NCBI GenBank assembly: GCA_016699405.1
Contig: CP064972.1
Coordinates: 5,053,501-5,117,500, forward strand
Source of the DNA: Holophagales bacterium
GTDB taxonomy: Bacteria; Acidobacteriota; Thermoanaerobaculia; Multivoradales; JAGPDF01
DNA length: 64,000 bases
Direction: 5' to 3'
How positions within the stretch are numbered: the first letter of the stretch is position 1; every line of letters starts with the position of its first letter. The position numbers were made by a program, and so were the translations under genes. Shown one piece after another: positions 8,510-16,966 of the stretch. Below the pieces are notes generated by a model. The model made no database searches, was not told the DNA's origin, and saw only the letters and a list, made by a program, of their open reading frames with translations.

Positions 8510-9805
8510 ATGCCCGTTGACCATCTGGAGCTCGCCCGCAGGCTGCGCGCCGCCCGCGAGGCCGGGGGCTTCACTCAGGAAGAGGTCGCCGTACGGCTTG
8601 GGGTCTCGCGGCCGACGGTGGTCCAGATCGAGCAGGGGAACCGCGCCGTCAACAGCTTGGAGCTTGACCGGTTGGCTCACTTCTATGGTCGCGACCTGCG
8701 GGAGCTCTTGGCAGACGAGTTCCGAGCTGAGGACACCTTGGTCGCACTCTTCCGTCGCCAGAGCGTCGCGGCAGACGAGGTCGCCGAAGACACCGGGACC
8801 GAGGAGACGGCCGAGACCCTCGAGGCGCTGCGACGGTGCCTCAACCTCGGGCGAGAGATCAGTAATCTAGAACAGCATCTCGAGATCGACCGCGACCTTG
8901 CCGCCCTTCCCAGGTACTCGGCTCGCGCGTCAGGCTCGAAGTGGGAGGCGATCCGACAGGGCGAGCGGGTTGCGGCCGAGGAGCGGCGCCGACTCGGACT
9001 GGGGCTCGCGCCATTGCCCAACGTCGCTGAACTGCTCGAGACGCAGGGTGTCCGTACCGCCCAGGCGGAACTACCTGCTGATGTTTCCGGGCTGACCCTC
9101 ATGGACCCCGGCGTGGGCCTCTTTGTCGTGGCCAACCGCGACCATGTCTTCGTGCGCCGCCGGTTTTCCTTCGCGCATGAGTACTGCCACGTCCTGCTCG
9201 ACCGCGAAAAGCGCGGGACGATCAGCCGCACCGGCGACCGGGATTCCCTCATCGAGGTCCGAGCCAACGCCTTCGCGGCCGCCTTCCTGATGCCGAAGGA
9301 GGGAGTCGAGGAGTTCCTCGGCGGCTTGGCCAAGGGCCTTCCGAGCCGCTCGCGAACCGAGGTCTTCGACGGCGAGGGAGCGGTGTCAGTCCTGTCCCGG
9401 CCGGAACCGGGCAGCCAGAAGATCCAGCTTCACGACGTCGTGCTGCTCGCCCACAGCTTCGGCGTCAGCCGGCAGTCAGCCCTCTATCGCCTGAAGAACC
9501 TCAAGCTGATCACCGAGCCCGAATTCCTGAAGCTCAGGACGCTCGAAGAGTCCGGTTTCGGCAAGAACCTGACGGACGTACTCGCCCTAACCGACCCCGA
9601 CGGCAACGGTGCCCGTGACGAATTTCGCCATCGCTTCCTCGCTCTGGCCTTCGAGGCCCTCCGCCGCGGCAAGATCTCGCGCGGGAAGCTCCACGAGCTC
9701 GCTGGCCTGGTCGGCGTCAGCCCTGGCCAGGTTGACACGACCCTCTCCGAAGTCGGAATCGAGGAGCCGGACGGCGAACCGATGATCCTCTTGGGGACCG
9801 ACTGA
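8510..9805 (+). CDS. XRE-HTH protein fused to ImmA/IrrE metallopeptidase
   Basis: 431 residues. An N-terminal XRE helix-turn-helix (about 7-60, LAREAGGFTQEE-like then GVSRPTVVQIEQGNRAV) is followed by a linker and an ImmA/IrrE (COG2856) zinc-peptidase domain with HEYCH at 223-227 (HExxH) and a downstream NAFAAAFLMP motif. Such proteins act as cleavable or cleaving repressors of mobile elements and as antitoxins. The gene starts at ATG 8510 with AGGAGG 5 nt upstream and overlaps the PIN gene by one base, so the two are likely a toxin-antitoxin-like pair. It may also control the restriction-modification gene behind it. Confidence 0.88.
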   Translation: MPVDHLELARRLRAAREAGGFTQEEVAVRLGVSRPTVVQIEQGNRAVNSLELDRLAHFYGRDLRELLADEFRAEDTLVALFRRQSVAADEVAEDTGTEETAETLEALRRCLNLGREISNLEQHLEIDRDLAALPRYSARASGSKWEAIRQGERVAAEERRRLGLGLAPLPNVAELLETQGVRTAQAELPADVSGLTLMDPGVGLFVVANRDHVFVRRRFSFAHEYCHVLLDREKRGTISRTGDRDSLIEVRANAFAAAFLMPKEGVEEFLGGLAKGLPSRSRTEVFDGEGAVSVLSRPEPGSQKIQLHDVVLLAHSFGVSRQSALYRLKNLKLITEPEFLKLRTLEESGFGKNLTDVLALTDPDGNGARDEFRHRFLALAFEALRRGKISRGKLHELAGLVGVSPGQVDTTLSEVGIEEPDGEPMILLGTD

Positions 9806-10317
9806 TGCAGGCGGCGTCCGCAGCCTCGAAAGTCGTGGTCGTGGATGCCAGTGTCCTCATCAACTTCCTCATCATCGAGCGACTGGACCTTCTCGAAACC
9901 CGGCCAGGGCTCCGGTTCGTGCTCCCGCAGGAGGTCGATGCGGAGATCCGTCGACCCGAACAACGGAGGCAACTCGACAAGGCTCCGGCTTTCCGATCGC
10001 TTTCGATCGAGCCGTCGACCGAGCCCGCCGAGATCGCGTTGGCAGCTGCTCTTCGGCTCGTCCTCGACCGAGGGGAGTCCGCCTGCCTCGCCATGGCCCA
10101 GCATCGCGGGTGGTCTGTCGCCTGCGATGAGCGCGGCCGCTTCTCGAGACTGGCAGAGGAGCGCCTCGGTCCCGGCCGCCACCTGAACACCTCGGGCCTC
10201 CTGGTCCGATCGATTCGCGAGGGGCATCTCAACGTCTCCAGGGCCGACGAGCTCAAGGCGATCCTGGAAGCGAACCGATTCAGGATGCCGCTCCGCTCCT
10301 TCGCCGAAGTCATCTGA
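9805..10317 (+). CDS. PIN-domain putative RNase toxin
   Basis: 170-residue protein with a PIN-like nuclease pattern: Asp14 in VVVDASVLINFL, a mid-protein Glu in DRGESACLAMA (about 93), and an Asp in ACDERGR (about 110). These fit the acidic metal-binding site of PIN RNases. Its ATG overlaps the TGA of the XRE-ImmA gene (TGATG), so translation is coupled. Pairs of Xre-COG2856 and PIN proteins have been predicted as type II toxin-antitoxin modules; the toxic role here is inferred. Confidence 0.78.
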   Translation: MQAASAASKVVVVDASVLINFLIIERLDLLETRPGLRFVLPQEVDAEIRRPEQRRQLDKAPAFRSLSIEPSTEPAEIALAAALRLVLDRGESACLAMAQHRGWSVACDERGRFSRLAEERLGPGRHLNTSGLLVRSIREGHLNVSRADELKAILEANRFRMPLRSFAEVI

Positions 10318-10427
10318 GATGGGCACCCGGCGACGGGCGCCTTCCCATTTGGAGCGAACCATCGCCCCACTCCGCTCACCTGCTTTGGATAGAGTTGCTG
10401 CGCTCAGTTGATCAGGAGAGTCTGCCA

Positions 10428-13259
10428 ATGACTGACGGCGGCGCAAACCTCGACTCGTTCCGGGAGCATCTCGCAGACCTTTCCGCGCGCTTTACGCGCC
10501 AGAGCTCCCGCTACCGCGCACCGACGTACAACGAGGAGACTGCCCGAAGCGAGTTCATCTCGCCGTTCTTCGAGGCACTTGGCTGGGACCTCGCCAACCG
10601 CCAGGGCAACGCGCTCCAGTACCGGGACGTCATCCACGAAGAGGGGATCAAGGTCGGCGATGCCACCAAGGCACCCGATTACACGTTCCGCGTCGGCGGC
10701 CAGCGCAAGTTTTTCGTCGAGGCCAAGAAACCGGGCGTCGACCTCAAGAGCGACTCTGCACCCGCCTATCAGCTCCGCCGCTACGCATGGTCGGCGAAGC
10801 TGCCACTCTCGATTCTCACCGACTTCGAAGAGCTGGCCGTCTACGACACGCGAATCCGGCCTGAGGAGAAGGACAAGGCCTCGGTAGCCCGCGTGCTCTA
10901 CTTCCGCCACGAGGAATACGAGCGCCGCGCCGAGGAGATCTGGAGCGTCTTCTCCAAGCGCGCCGTGCTCGAGGGACGGTTCGACACTTACGCCGAGGAG
11001 AATCTCAAGAAGCGCGGCACAAGCGAAGTCGACGGCGAGTTCCTCAAGGAGATCGAAGGGTGGCGCGAGGAGCTCGCGAAGAACCTCGCCCTCCGCAACG
11101 CCGGACTGACCGTCGACGAGCTGAACTATGCGGTCCAGGCGACGATCGACCGCATCCTCTTCCTGCGCATCGCCGAAGGGCGCGGCGCCGAGCTCTACGG
11201 GCGCCTCCTCGCGCTGACCAACGGCAGCGAGATCTATCGCCGCCTCACAGCCCTTTATCGCGAGGCTGACGAGCGCTATAACTCCGGCATCTTCGACTTC
11301 AAGGCCGACAAGCTGACCTTGACGCTCGCGCTCGACGACAAGGTCATTCGGCCACTCCTCAAGGCCCTCTACTACCCGGAGTCGCCCTACGAGTTCTCGG
11401 TGCTACCTGCCGAGATCCTCGGCAACGTCTACGAGCAGTTCCTCGGCAAGGTCATCCGTCTCACGCCCGCCGGGCGGGCGAAGGTCGAGGAGAAGCCTGA
11501 GGTCAAGAAGGCGGGCGGCGTCTACTACACGCCCAGCTACATCGTCGACTACATCGTGGAAAACACGGTGGGCAAGCTGCTCGAAGGAAGGTCACCCAAA
11601 GAGATGGCGAAGCTCCGCGTGGTGGACCCGGCCTGCGGATCAGGTTCCTTCTTGCTCTCGGCCTACCAGAAGCTGCTCGATGCCCACCTCGCCTGGTATC
11701 GGGAGCACGAGCCGAAGAAGCACAAGGAAGCGGTCTTCGAAGGCCCGGGCAGCGACTGGCGCCTGACCACCGCAAAGAAGCGAGAGGTTCTGCTCAACTC
11801 GATCTTCGGCGTCGACATCGACCGGCAGGCGGTCGAGGTGACCAAGCTCTCGCTGCTCTTGAAGTGCCTCGAAGGCGAAACCAACGAATCGCTCCGTCAG
11901 CTCACCCTCTACGGCGAGCGCGCTCTCCCCAGCCTCGACAAGAATATCCAGTGCGGCAACTCCCTCATCTCGCCGGACGCCCTCCTTCGCCACACCGGCG
12001 GCCTCTTCCCCGACGAAGACGAGCTCCGCCGCATCAACCCCTTCGACTGGCAGAAGGCCTTCCCCGAGGTCTTCAAGTCCGGCGGCTTCGATGTCGTCAT
12101 CGGGAATCCACCATACGGGGCCGACTACGACGAACAAGGGAAGTTGTTCTTCCAGTCTCACTTTGCGTACAGGAAGGGCAAGCCGGAGACCTATCTCTTC
12201 TTTCTCGAGAAGGGGCTCCTGCTACTTGCCCCCGATGGGCTCCTTGGATTCATCATGCCGAATGCGTGGCTCACCAATCACTACGGCGTGCAGGTTCGGC
12301 AGCTCGTGTTCCGGGAGAGTCGCATACTTCAAGTTCTCGACCTCGAGCAAACGCGAGTGTTCCCAGGCGCAGTCGTCGACACCGCAGCGCTGATCCTCGC
12401 GCAAGGAGCGGCGGGTCCGGCCCATGAAGTGCGAGTGCTGCACGGAACCAGGGACCGGCGGCTTACACCGGCATTCAGTATTGCGCAACGATACTGGTCA
12501 CGGGACGATTCACTGATCATCAACACACAAGCCGACCCCTCCCAGACGCTTCTTCTCGAGAAGCTTGAGCGCTCGCGAGATACCCTGGCTTCGCTGGTCG
12601 AGTATTCGCAAGGCGCGATCCCCTACAAGACCAGCGCCGACGGCGCGGCAAACCGTTTCATCTCCGGTACCGCTCATGGCTCGGATTGGCGCCCGCTTCT
12701 GGAGAGTGCTTCACAGGTGCGGCGATTCGAGATTGACTCTGCGAAGGCCTTCATTCGCTACGGTCGGTGGCTGTGGTGTGCTCGTGACGAGCGCTTCTTC
12801 AGCCAGCCGAAGATCCTCTTTCACCGCGTACGAAAGAAGCTGCCCGTGCAACTCGTGGGAGCCCTTGACCTTTCTGGCGTGGTCAATAGACACTCCCTCT
12901 CCAACCTAATCCAACGCCCTGAGACCTCGCTCGATGCGCTCTGGTCCGTCCTTGCGCTCTTCAACTCCCGAACCGCCAATTGGTGGTTCTCGAAACGCTA
13001 CGGCGTGCTGATGGAGGTGGGTGGCTTCAAGGTCTCCAGGATTCCTCTTCCACCTCGCTGGAGGGAGGGTTCGTCCCAGTTGACGCGACTTGCACAGGAA
13101 GCAACTGGCTCGCGTCGGCGCCTCAGCGCAGCAAGGACCCAGCATGATCGGGCCGCGATATCGCGAGCGGTCGAAGCTACAGAGTCCGAGATCGACCGGC
13201 TGGTGTACGACCTCTACGAGCTGACGCCGGAGGAGATCGCGATCGTTGAGAAAGGGTAG
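10428..13259 (+). CDS. Type IIG restriction-modification enzyme (Eco57I-like, single polypeptide)
   Basis: 943-residue enzyme combining nuclease, N6-adenine methyltransferase and DNA recognition. The N-terminal PD-(D/E)xK nuclease shows PD at 83-84 and EAK at 98-100. A helical region follows. The methyltransferase has SAM motif VVDPACGSGSF (about 397-407) and catalytic NPPY (about 560). The C-terminal part (about 600-943) is the target-recognition region. Its DNA (about 12100-13100) is visibly less GC-rich than neighbouring genes, suggesting recent recombination or transfer. ATG 10428 is chosen because AGGAG precedes it; an in-frame codon 33 nt upstream is less likely. It is third in the operon with XRE-ImmA and PIN. 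Confidence 0.93.
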   Translation: MTDGGANLDSFREHLADLSARFTRQSSRYRAPTYNEETARSEFISPFFEALGWDLANRQGNALQYRDVIHEEGIKVGDATKAPDYTFRVGGQRKFFVEAKKPGVDLKSDSAPAYQLRRYAWSAKLPLSILTDFEELAVYDTRIRPEEKDKASVARVLYFRHEEYERRAEEIWSVFSKRAVLEGRFDTYAEENLKKRGTSEVDGEFLKEIEGWREELAKNLALRNAGLTVDELNYAVQATIDRILFLRIAEGRGAELYGRLLALTNGSEIYRRLTALYREADERYNSGIFDFKADKLTLTLALDDKVIRPLLKALYYPESPYEFSVLPAEILGNVYEQFLGKVIRLTPAGRAKVEEKPEVKKAGGVYYTPSYIVDYIVENTVGKLLEGRSPKEMAKLRVVDPACGSGSFLLSAYQKLLDAHLAWYREHEPKKHKEAVFEGPGSDWRLTTAKKREVLLNSIFGVDIDRQAVEVTKLSLLLKCLEGETNESLRQLTLYGERALPSLDKNIQCGNSLISPDALLRHTGGLFPDEDELRRINPFDWQKAFPEVFKSGGFDVVIGNPPYGADYDEQGKLFFQSHFAYRKGKPETYLFFLEKGLLLLAPDGLLGFIMPNAWLTNHYGVQVRQLVFRESRILQVLDLEQTRVFPGAVVDTAALILAQGAAGPAHEVRVLHGTRDRRLTPAFSIAQRYWSRDDSLIINTQADPSQTLLLEKLERSRDTLASLVEYSQGAIPYKTSADGAANRFISGTAHGSDWRPLLESASQVRRFEIDSAKAFIRYGRWLWCARDERFFSQPKILFHRVRKKLPVQLVGALDLSGVVNRHSLSNLIQRPETSLDALWSVLALFNSRTANWWFSKRYGVLMEVGGFKVSRIPLPPRWREGSSQLTRLAQEATGSRRRLSAARTQHDRAAISRAVEATESEIDRLVYDLYELTPEEIAIVEKG

Positions 13260-13268
13260 ACTTCTTCC

Positions 13269-13472
13269 ATGAAGCTGCGTGTGGTGTTGGAGCCCTCCGG
13301 CGAGGGTGGGTACACCGTCTGGGTGCCGTCGCTGCCGGGCTGCGTCAGCGAAGGTGAGACGGCAGAGGAGGCGCTCGGCAACATCCGGGAGGCGATCGAG
13401 CTCTACCTCGAGCCGGTCGAAGACGACATGGTCGCCGAGCCCGGCGCCGAGATTCTCGAGCTTGTCGTCTGA
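13269..13472 (+). CDS. hicB: HicB-family antitoxin (short form)
   Basis: 67-residue protein with the HicB partial RNase-H-like fold: LRVVLEPSGEGGYTVWVPSL, then PGCVSEGETAEEALGNI and an AIELYLE helix. The C-terminal DNA-binding domain of longer HicB proteins is absent. It sits 9 nt after the R-M gene; a TAGACT box (13257-13262) overlapping the R-M stop lies 6 nt before the ATG and could give it its own leaderless transcript. It is directly followed by hicA, the reverse of the classical hicA-hicB order. Confidence 0.85.
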   Translation: MKLRVVLEPSGEGGYTVWVPSLPGCVSEGETAEEALGNIREAIELYLEPVEDDMVAEPGAEILELVV

Positions 13473-13696
13473 CCAAGATCCCGAGCCTTGGCTATCTCGA
13501 GGTGGTGCGCGCGTTCCAGCGCGACGGATGGGTCGTCGTGCGGCAGCGCGGCAGCCACATCCGGATGCAGAAGCGCACCGCCGCAGAGCAGATGAAGCTG
13601 ACGGTACCAGCCCATCGCCCGATCAAGCGTTCGACTCTCGCTCACCTGCTGAAACAGGCGCGGCTCGACGCCGAGGCCTTCCTGAATCTGCTCTAG
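13469..13696 (+). CDS. hicA: HicA-family mRNA interferase toxin
   Basis: Double-stranded-RNA-binding-fold toxin. The key stretch VRQRGSHIRMQ contains the catalytic His, followed by a basic helix (IKRSTLAHLLKQARL). Complete HicA proteins begin with a KxPSLxxxEVVRAF-like segment. Here that segment (TKIPSLGYLEVVRAFQRDGW) is encoded only if translation begins at CTG 13469, which overlaps the hicB stop as CTGA. The first standard start is GTG 13502, giving 64 residues and losing the first strand. The real start is unclear. The usual ATGA overlap may have mutated to CTGA. Confidence 0.75.
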   Translation: MTKIPSLGYLEVVRAFQRDGWVVVRQRGSHIRMQKRTAAEQMKLTVPAHRPIKRSTLAHLLKQARLDAEAFLNLL

Positions 13697-13711
13697 AACA
13701 CGGGAACACTC

Positions 13712-16700
13712 TCAACCGTCGAGGTGCCGCAGCTCCGTGCGAAGCTTCCAGAGCTTGTAGACCGCCGGGTAGATCAGCAGCTCGAGCAGGAACGAGGTGA
13801 CGAGTCCGCCGATCATCGGCGCGGCGACTCGCTTCATCACGTCCGCGCCGGCGGAGGTCGAGAAGAGGATCGGCACGAGGCCCATGAAGGCCGCCGCGAC
13901 GGTCATCATCTTCGGCCGCGCCCGCTTGACTGCGCCGTGGATCAGCGCCTCGTCGACCCCCGCGTGGCTGGTCAGGAGGCCCTTCTTGCGGTACTCCTCC
14001 CACGACAGGTCGAGGAAGAGCAGCATGAAGACCGCCGTCTCGGCGTCGAGACCGAGCAGCGCGATCATCCCGACCCACGCCGCGATCGAGACGTTGTAGC
14101 CGAGCAGGTGGAAGAGCCAGATGGCGCCGACCGCCGAAAACGGCACGGCGACCATGATCAGCCCGGCCTTGAAGGCCGACTTCGTGTTGGCGTAGAGCAG
14201 GATGAAGATCAGGGCGAGGGTGATTGGCACGATCACCTGCAGGCGCTCGCGCACCCGCAGCATGTTCTCGTACTGGCCGCTCCACGAGAGCGTATAGCCC
14301 TGCGGCAGCTTCAGCCGCTCGCGCACCACGCCCTTGGCCTCGTCGACGTAGCCGCCGATGTCGCGCCCGGCGACGTCGACGAAGACGTAGCCGGCGAGGA
14401 AGCCGTTCTCGTTGCGCAGCATCGCTGGACCCTGGGCAAGCCGGATGTCGGCGAGCTGGCCGAGCGGCACCTGCGCCCCGCCCATCGTCGGCACCAGGAC
14501 CCGGGCCAGGCGGTCCATGTCCTCGCGGAGCTCGCGCGGATACCGCACGTTGACGGGGTAGCGCTCGCGTCCGGCGATCACGGTGGTGATGTTCTCGCCG
14601 CCGATCGCCGCGCCGATCACCATCTGCACCTCCTCGACGCTGAGGCCGTAGCGCGCCAACCGCTCGCGGCGCGGCTCGATGTCGACGAAGTAGCCGCCGG
14701 CCACCCGCTCGGCGAAGACGCTGCGCGTGCCACGGACCGAGCTCAGGATCGGCTCGAGCTCCTCGCCGAGCCGCTGGATCTCGGCGAGATCGGGTCCGTA
14801 GACCTTGATGCCGATCGGCGTCCGCACGCCGGTCGAGAGCATGTCGATCCTCGCCTTGATCGGCATCGTCCAGGCGTTGGTGACCCCCGGGATGCGCAGC
14901 GCCCGGTCCATCTCCTCGACCAGCTCGTCCCAGCTGATGCGATCGGGCCAGAACGGCCGCAGCAGCGGCTTGCAGAAGTCCGGCGCCCAGCTCGAGTACC
15001 AGGTCTTCTTCGCCCGCCAGGCGCTCTCGGGGCGGAGCACCACCGTCGTCTCCATCATCGAGAACGGCGCCGGGTCGGTCGAGGTCTCGGCGCGGCCGGC
15101 CTTGCCGTGCACCGACTCGACCTCCGGGAAGCTCTTGAGCACGCGGTCCTGGGTCTGCAACAGCTCCTGGGCCTGCGCGATCGACAGGCCCGGCAGGGTC
15201 GTCGGCATGAAGAGGATGGAGCCCTCGTTGAGCGGCGGCATGAACTCCGAGCCGAGCCGCCAGTACATCGGCAGCGAGAGGGCGAGAACGAGGAGAGCGA
15301 GGGCGATCACCGTCTTCGGCCGCCGCAGGACCCAGCGGCAGACCGGCTCGTAGACGCGGTGGATGGCCCGCGAGACCGGGTGCTCCTCCTCGGCGTAGTA
15401 GCGCCCGACCAGCAACGTGGTCGCCACCTTCGCCAGCCAGCGCGGCCGGAAGGTGTACGGGTCGAGGCGCGCGAACATCATCCGCATTGCCGGGTCGAGC
15501 GTCACCGCGAGGATCGCCGCGAGCAGCATGGTCAGGTTCTTCGACCAGGCGAGCGGACCGAAGAGACGCCCTTCCTGATCCACCAGGGCGAAGATCGGCA
15601 GGAAGGCGACGGCGATCACCAGGAGCGAGAAGAAGACCGACGGACCGACCTCCTGCAAGGCGGCGAGCCGCACGGCGTGGAAGTCGCCCTTTCTCCCGTC
15701 CACCTGCCAGAGATGGATCTTGTTGTAGGCGTTCTCCACCTCGACGATGGCGCCGTCGACCAGCACGCCGATCGAGATGGCGATGCCGGCGAGCGACATG
15801 ATGTTGACCGAGACGCCGAACAGATAGAGCGGGATGAAGGCGAGCAGGACCGAGATCGGGATGGTCAGGATCGGGACGATCGACGACGGCACGTGCCAGA
15901 GGAAGATCAGGATGACCAGCGAGACGATGATCATGGCCACCTTGAGCTCGTGGGTGAGCGTCTCGATGGCGCGGCCGATGAGGACGGAGCGGTCGTAGGT
16001 CGAAACCACCTCGACGCCCGGCGGCAGCGACGGCGCCAGCTCCTCGAGCCGCGCCTTCACCCGGGCGATGACGTTCTGCGCGTTCTCGCCATGGCGCATG
16101 ACGACGATGCCGCCGACCGCGTCTCCCTCGCCGTCGAAGTCGGCGACACCGCGCCGGATCTCCGGCCCGAGCTCCACCCGCGCCACGTCGCGCAGCAGCA
16201 CCGGCACGCCGCCCGGCCCGACCTTGACGACGATCTGTTCGAAATCGGCGAGCTCCCGCGCATAGCCGCGGACCCGCACCATGTACTCGGCGCCGCTCCA
16301 CTCGATCAGCCGGCCGCCCGTCTCGTTGTTCGATGCCGTGACCGCCTTGACCAGATCCGCGATCGAAATCGCATCGGCCGACAGGCGGTTCGGATCGACG
16401 GTGATCTGGAACTGCTTGCCGTAGCCGCCGAGAGCGGCGACCTCGGCGACACCCGGCACGCTCTGCAGGGCGTAGCGCAGCGTCCAGTCCTGGAACGAGC
16501 GCAACTCGTCGAGCGTGTGCGTGCCGGAGCGGTCGCGCAGCACGTACTGGTAGACCCAGCCGACGCCGGTGGCGTCGGGCCCGAGCTCGGTCTGCACGCC
16601 GGCGGGCAGACGGGCCTGGATCTTCGACAGGTACTCGAGCACCCGCGAGCGCGCCCAGTAGAGATCGGTGCCGTCCTCGAAGATGACGTAGACGTAGGAG

Positions 16701-16966
16701 AAGCCGAAGTCCGAGAAACCCCGCACCGCCTTGACCTTCGGCGCCCCGAGCAGCGCCGAGACGATCGGATAGGTGACCTGATCCTCGAGGATGTCGGGCG
16801 AGCGGTCCCAGCGCGAGTAGACGATCACCTGGGTGTCGGAGAGGTCGGGCAGGGCGTCGAGGCGAATGACGCCGAGGGTGTAGACGGCGCCCACCAGCGC
16901 CGCGACCGTCGCCAGCAGGACCAGGATCCGGTTGGCGGCCGAGAAGGCGATGATGCGACCGATCAT
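13712..16966 (-). CDS. cusA: CusA/CzcA-family heavy-metal RND efflux pump
   Basis: Inner-membrane proton-driven pump of 1084 residues, full family length, exporting metal ions through the CusB/TolC partners. Features: a first TM helix at 10-30, porter-domain stretch FGFSYVYVIFEDGTD, the TM4 acidic motif LVDGAIVEVENAYN, and a C-terminal TM block with LDAETAVFMLLFLDL. Segments corresponding to metal-relay methionines of E. coli CusA are partly present (SMMETT and RIDMLSTG), pointing to Cu(I)/Ag(I) rather than Zn/Co; this is inference. Its ATG overlaps the cusB stop by 4 nt. Confidence 0.93.
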   Translation of the reverse strand: MIGRIIAFSAANRILVLLATVAALVGAVYTLGVIRLDALPDLSDTQVIVYSRWDRSPDILEDQVTYPIVSALLGAPKVKAVRGFSDFGFSYVYVIFEDGTDLYWARSRVLEYLSKIQARLPAGVQTELGPDATGVGWVYQYVLRDRSGTHTLDELRSFQDWTLRYALQSVPGVAEVAALGGYGKQFQITVDPNRLSADAISIADLVKAVTASNNETGGRLIEWSGAEYMVRVRGYARELADFEQIVVKVGPGGVPVLLRDVARVELGPEIRRGVADFDGEGDAVGGIVVMRHGENAQNVIARVKARLEELAPSLPPGVEVVSTYDRSVLIGRAIETLTHELKVAMIIVSLVILIFLWHVPSSIVPILTIPISVLLAFIPLYLFGVSVNIMSLAGIAISIGVLVDGAIVEVENAYNKIHLWQVDGRKGDFHAVRLAALQEVGPSVFFSLLVIAVAFLPIFALVDQEGRLFGPLAWSKNLTMLLAAILAVTLDPAMRMMFARLDPYTFRPRWLAKVATTLLVGRYYAEEEHPVSRAIHRVYEPVCRWVLRRPKTVIALALLVLALSLPMYWRLGSEFMPPLNEGSILFMPTTLPGLSIAQAQELLQTQDRVLKSFPEVESVHGKAGRAETSTDPAPFSMMETTVVLRPESAWRAKKTWYSSWAPDFCKPLLRPFWPDRISWDELVEEMDRALRIPGVTNAWTMPIKARIDMLSTGVRTPIGIKVYGPDLAEIQRLGEELEPILSSVRGTRSVFAERVAGGYFVDIEPRRERLARYGLSVEEVQMVIGAAIGGENITTVIAGRERYPVNVRYPRELREDMDRLARVLVPTMGGAQVPLGQLADIRLAQGPAMLRNENGFLAGYVFVDVAGRDIGGYVDEAKGVVRERLKLPQGYTLSWSGQYENMLRVRERLQVIVPITLALIFILLYANTKSAFKAGLIMVAVPFSAVGAIWLFHLLGYNVSIAAWVGMIALLGLDAETAVFMLLFLDLSWEEYRKKGLLTSHAGVDEALIHGAVKRARPKMMTVAAAFMGLVPILFSTSAGADVMKRVAAPMIGGLVTSFLLELLIYPAVYKLWKLRTELRHLDG

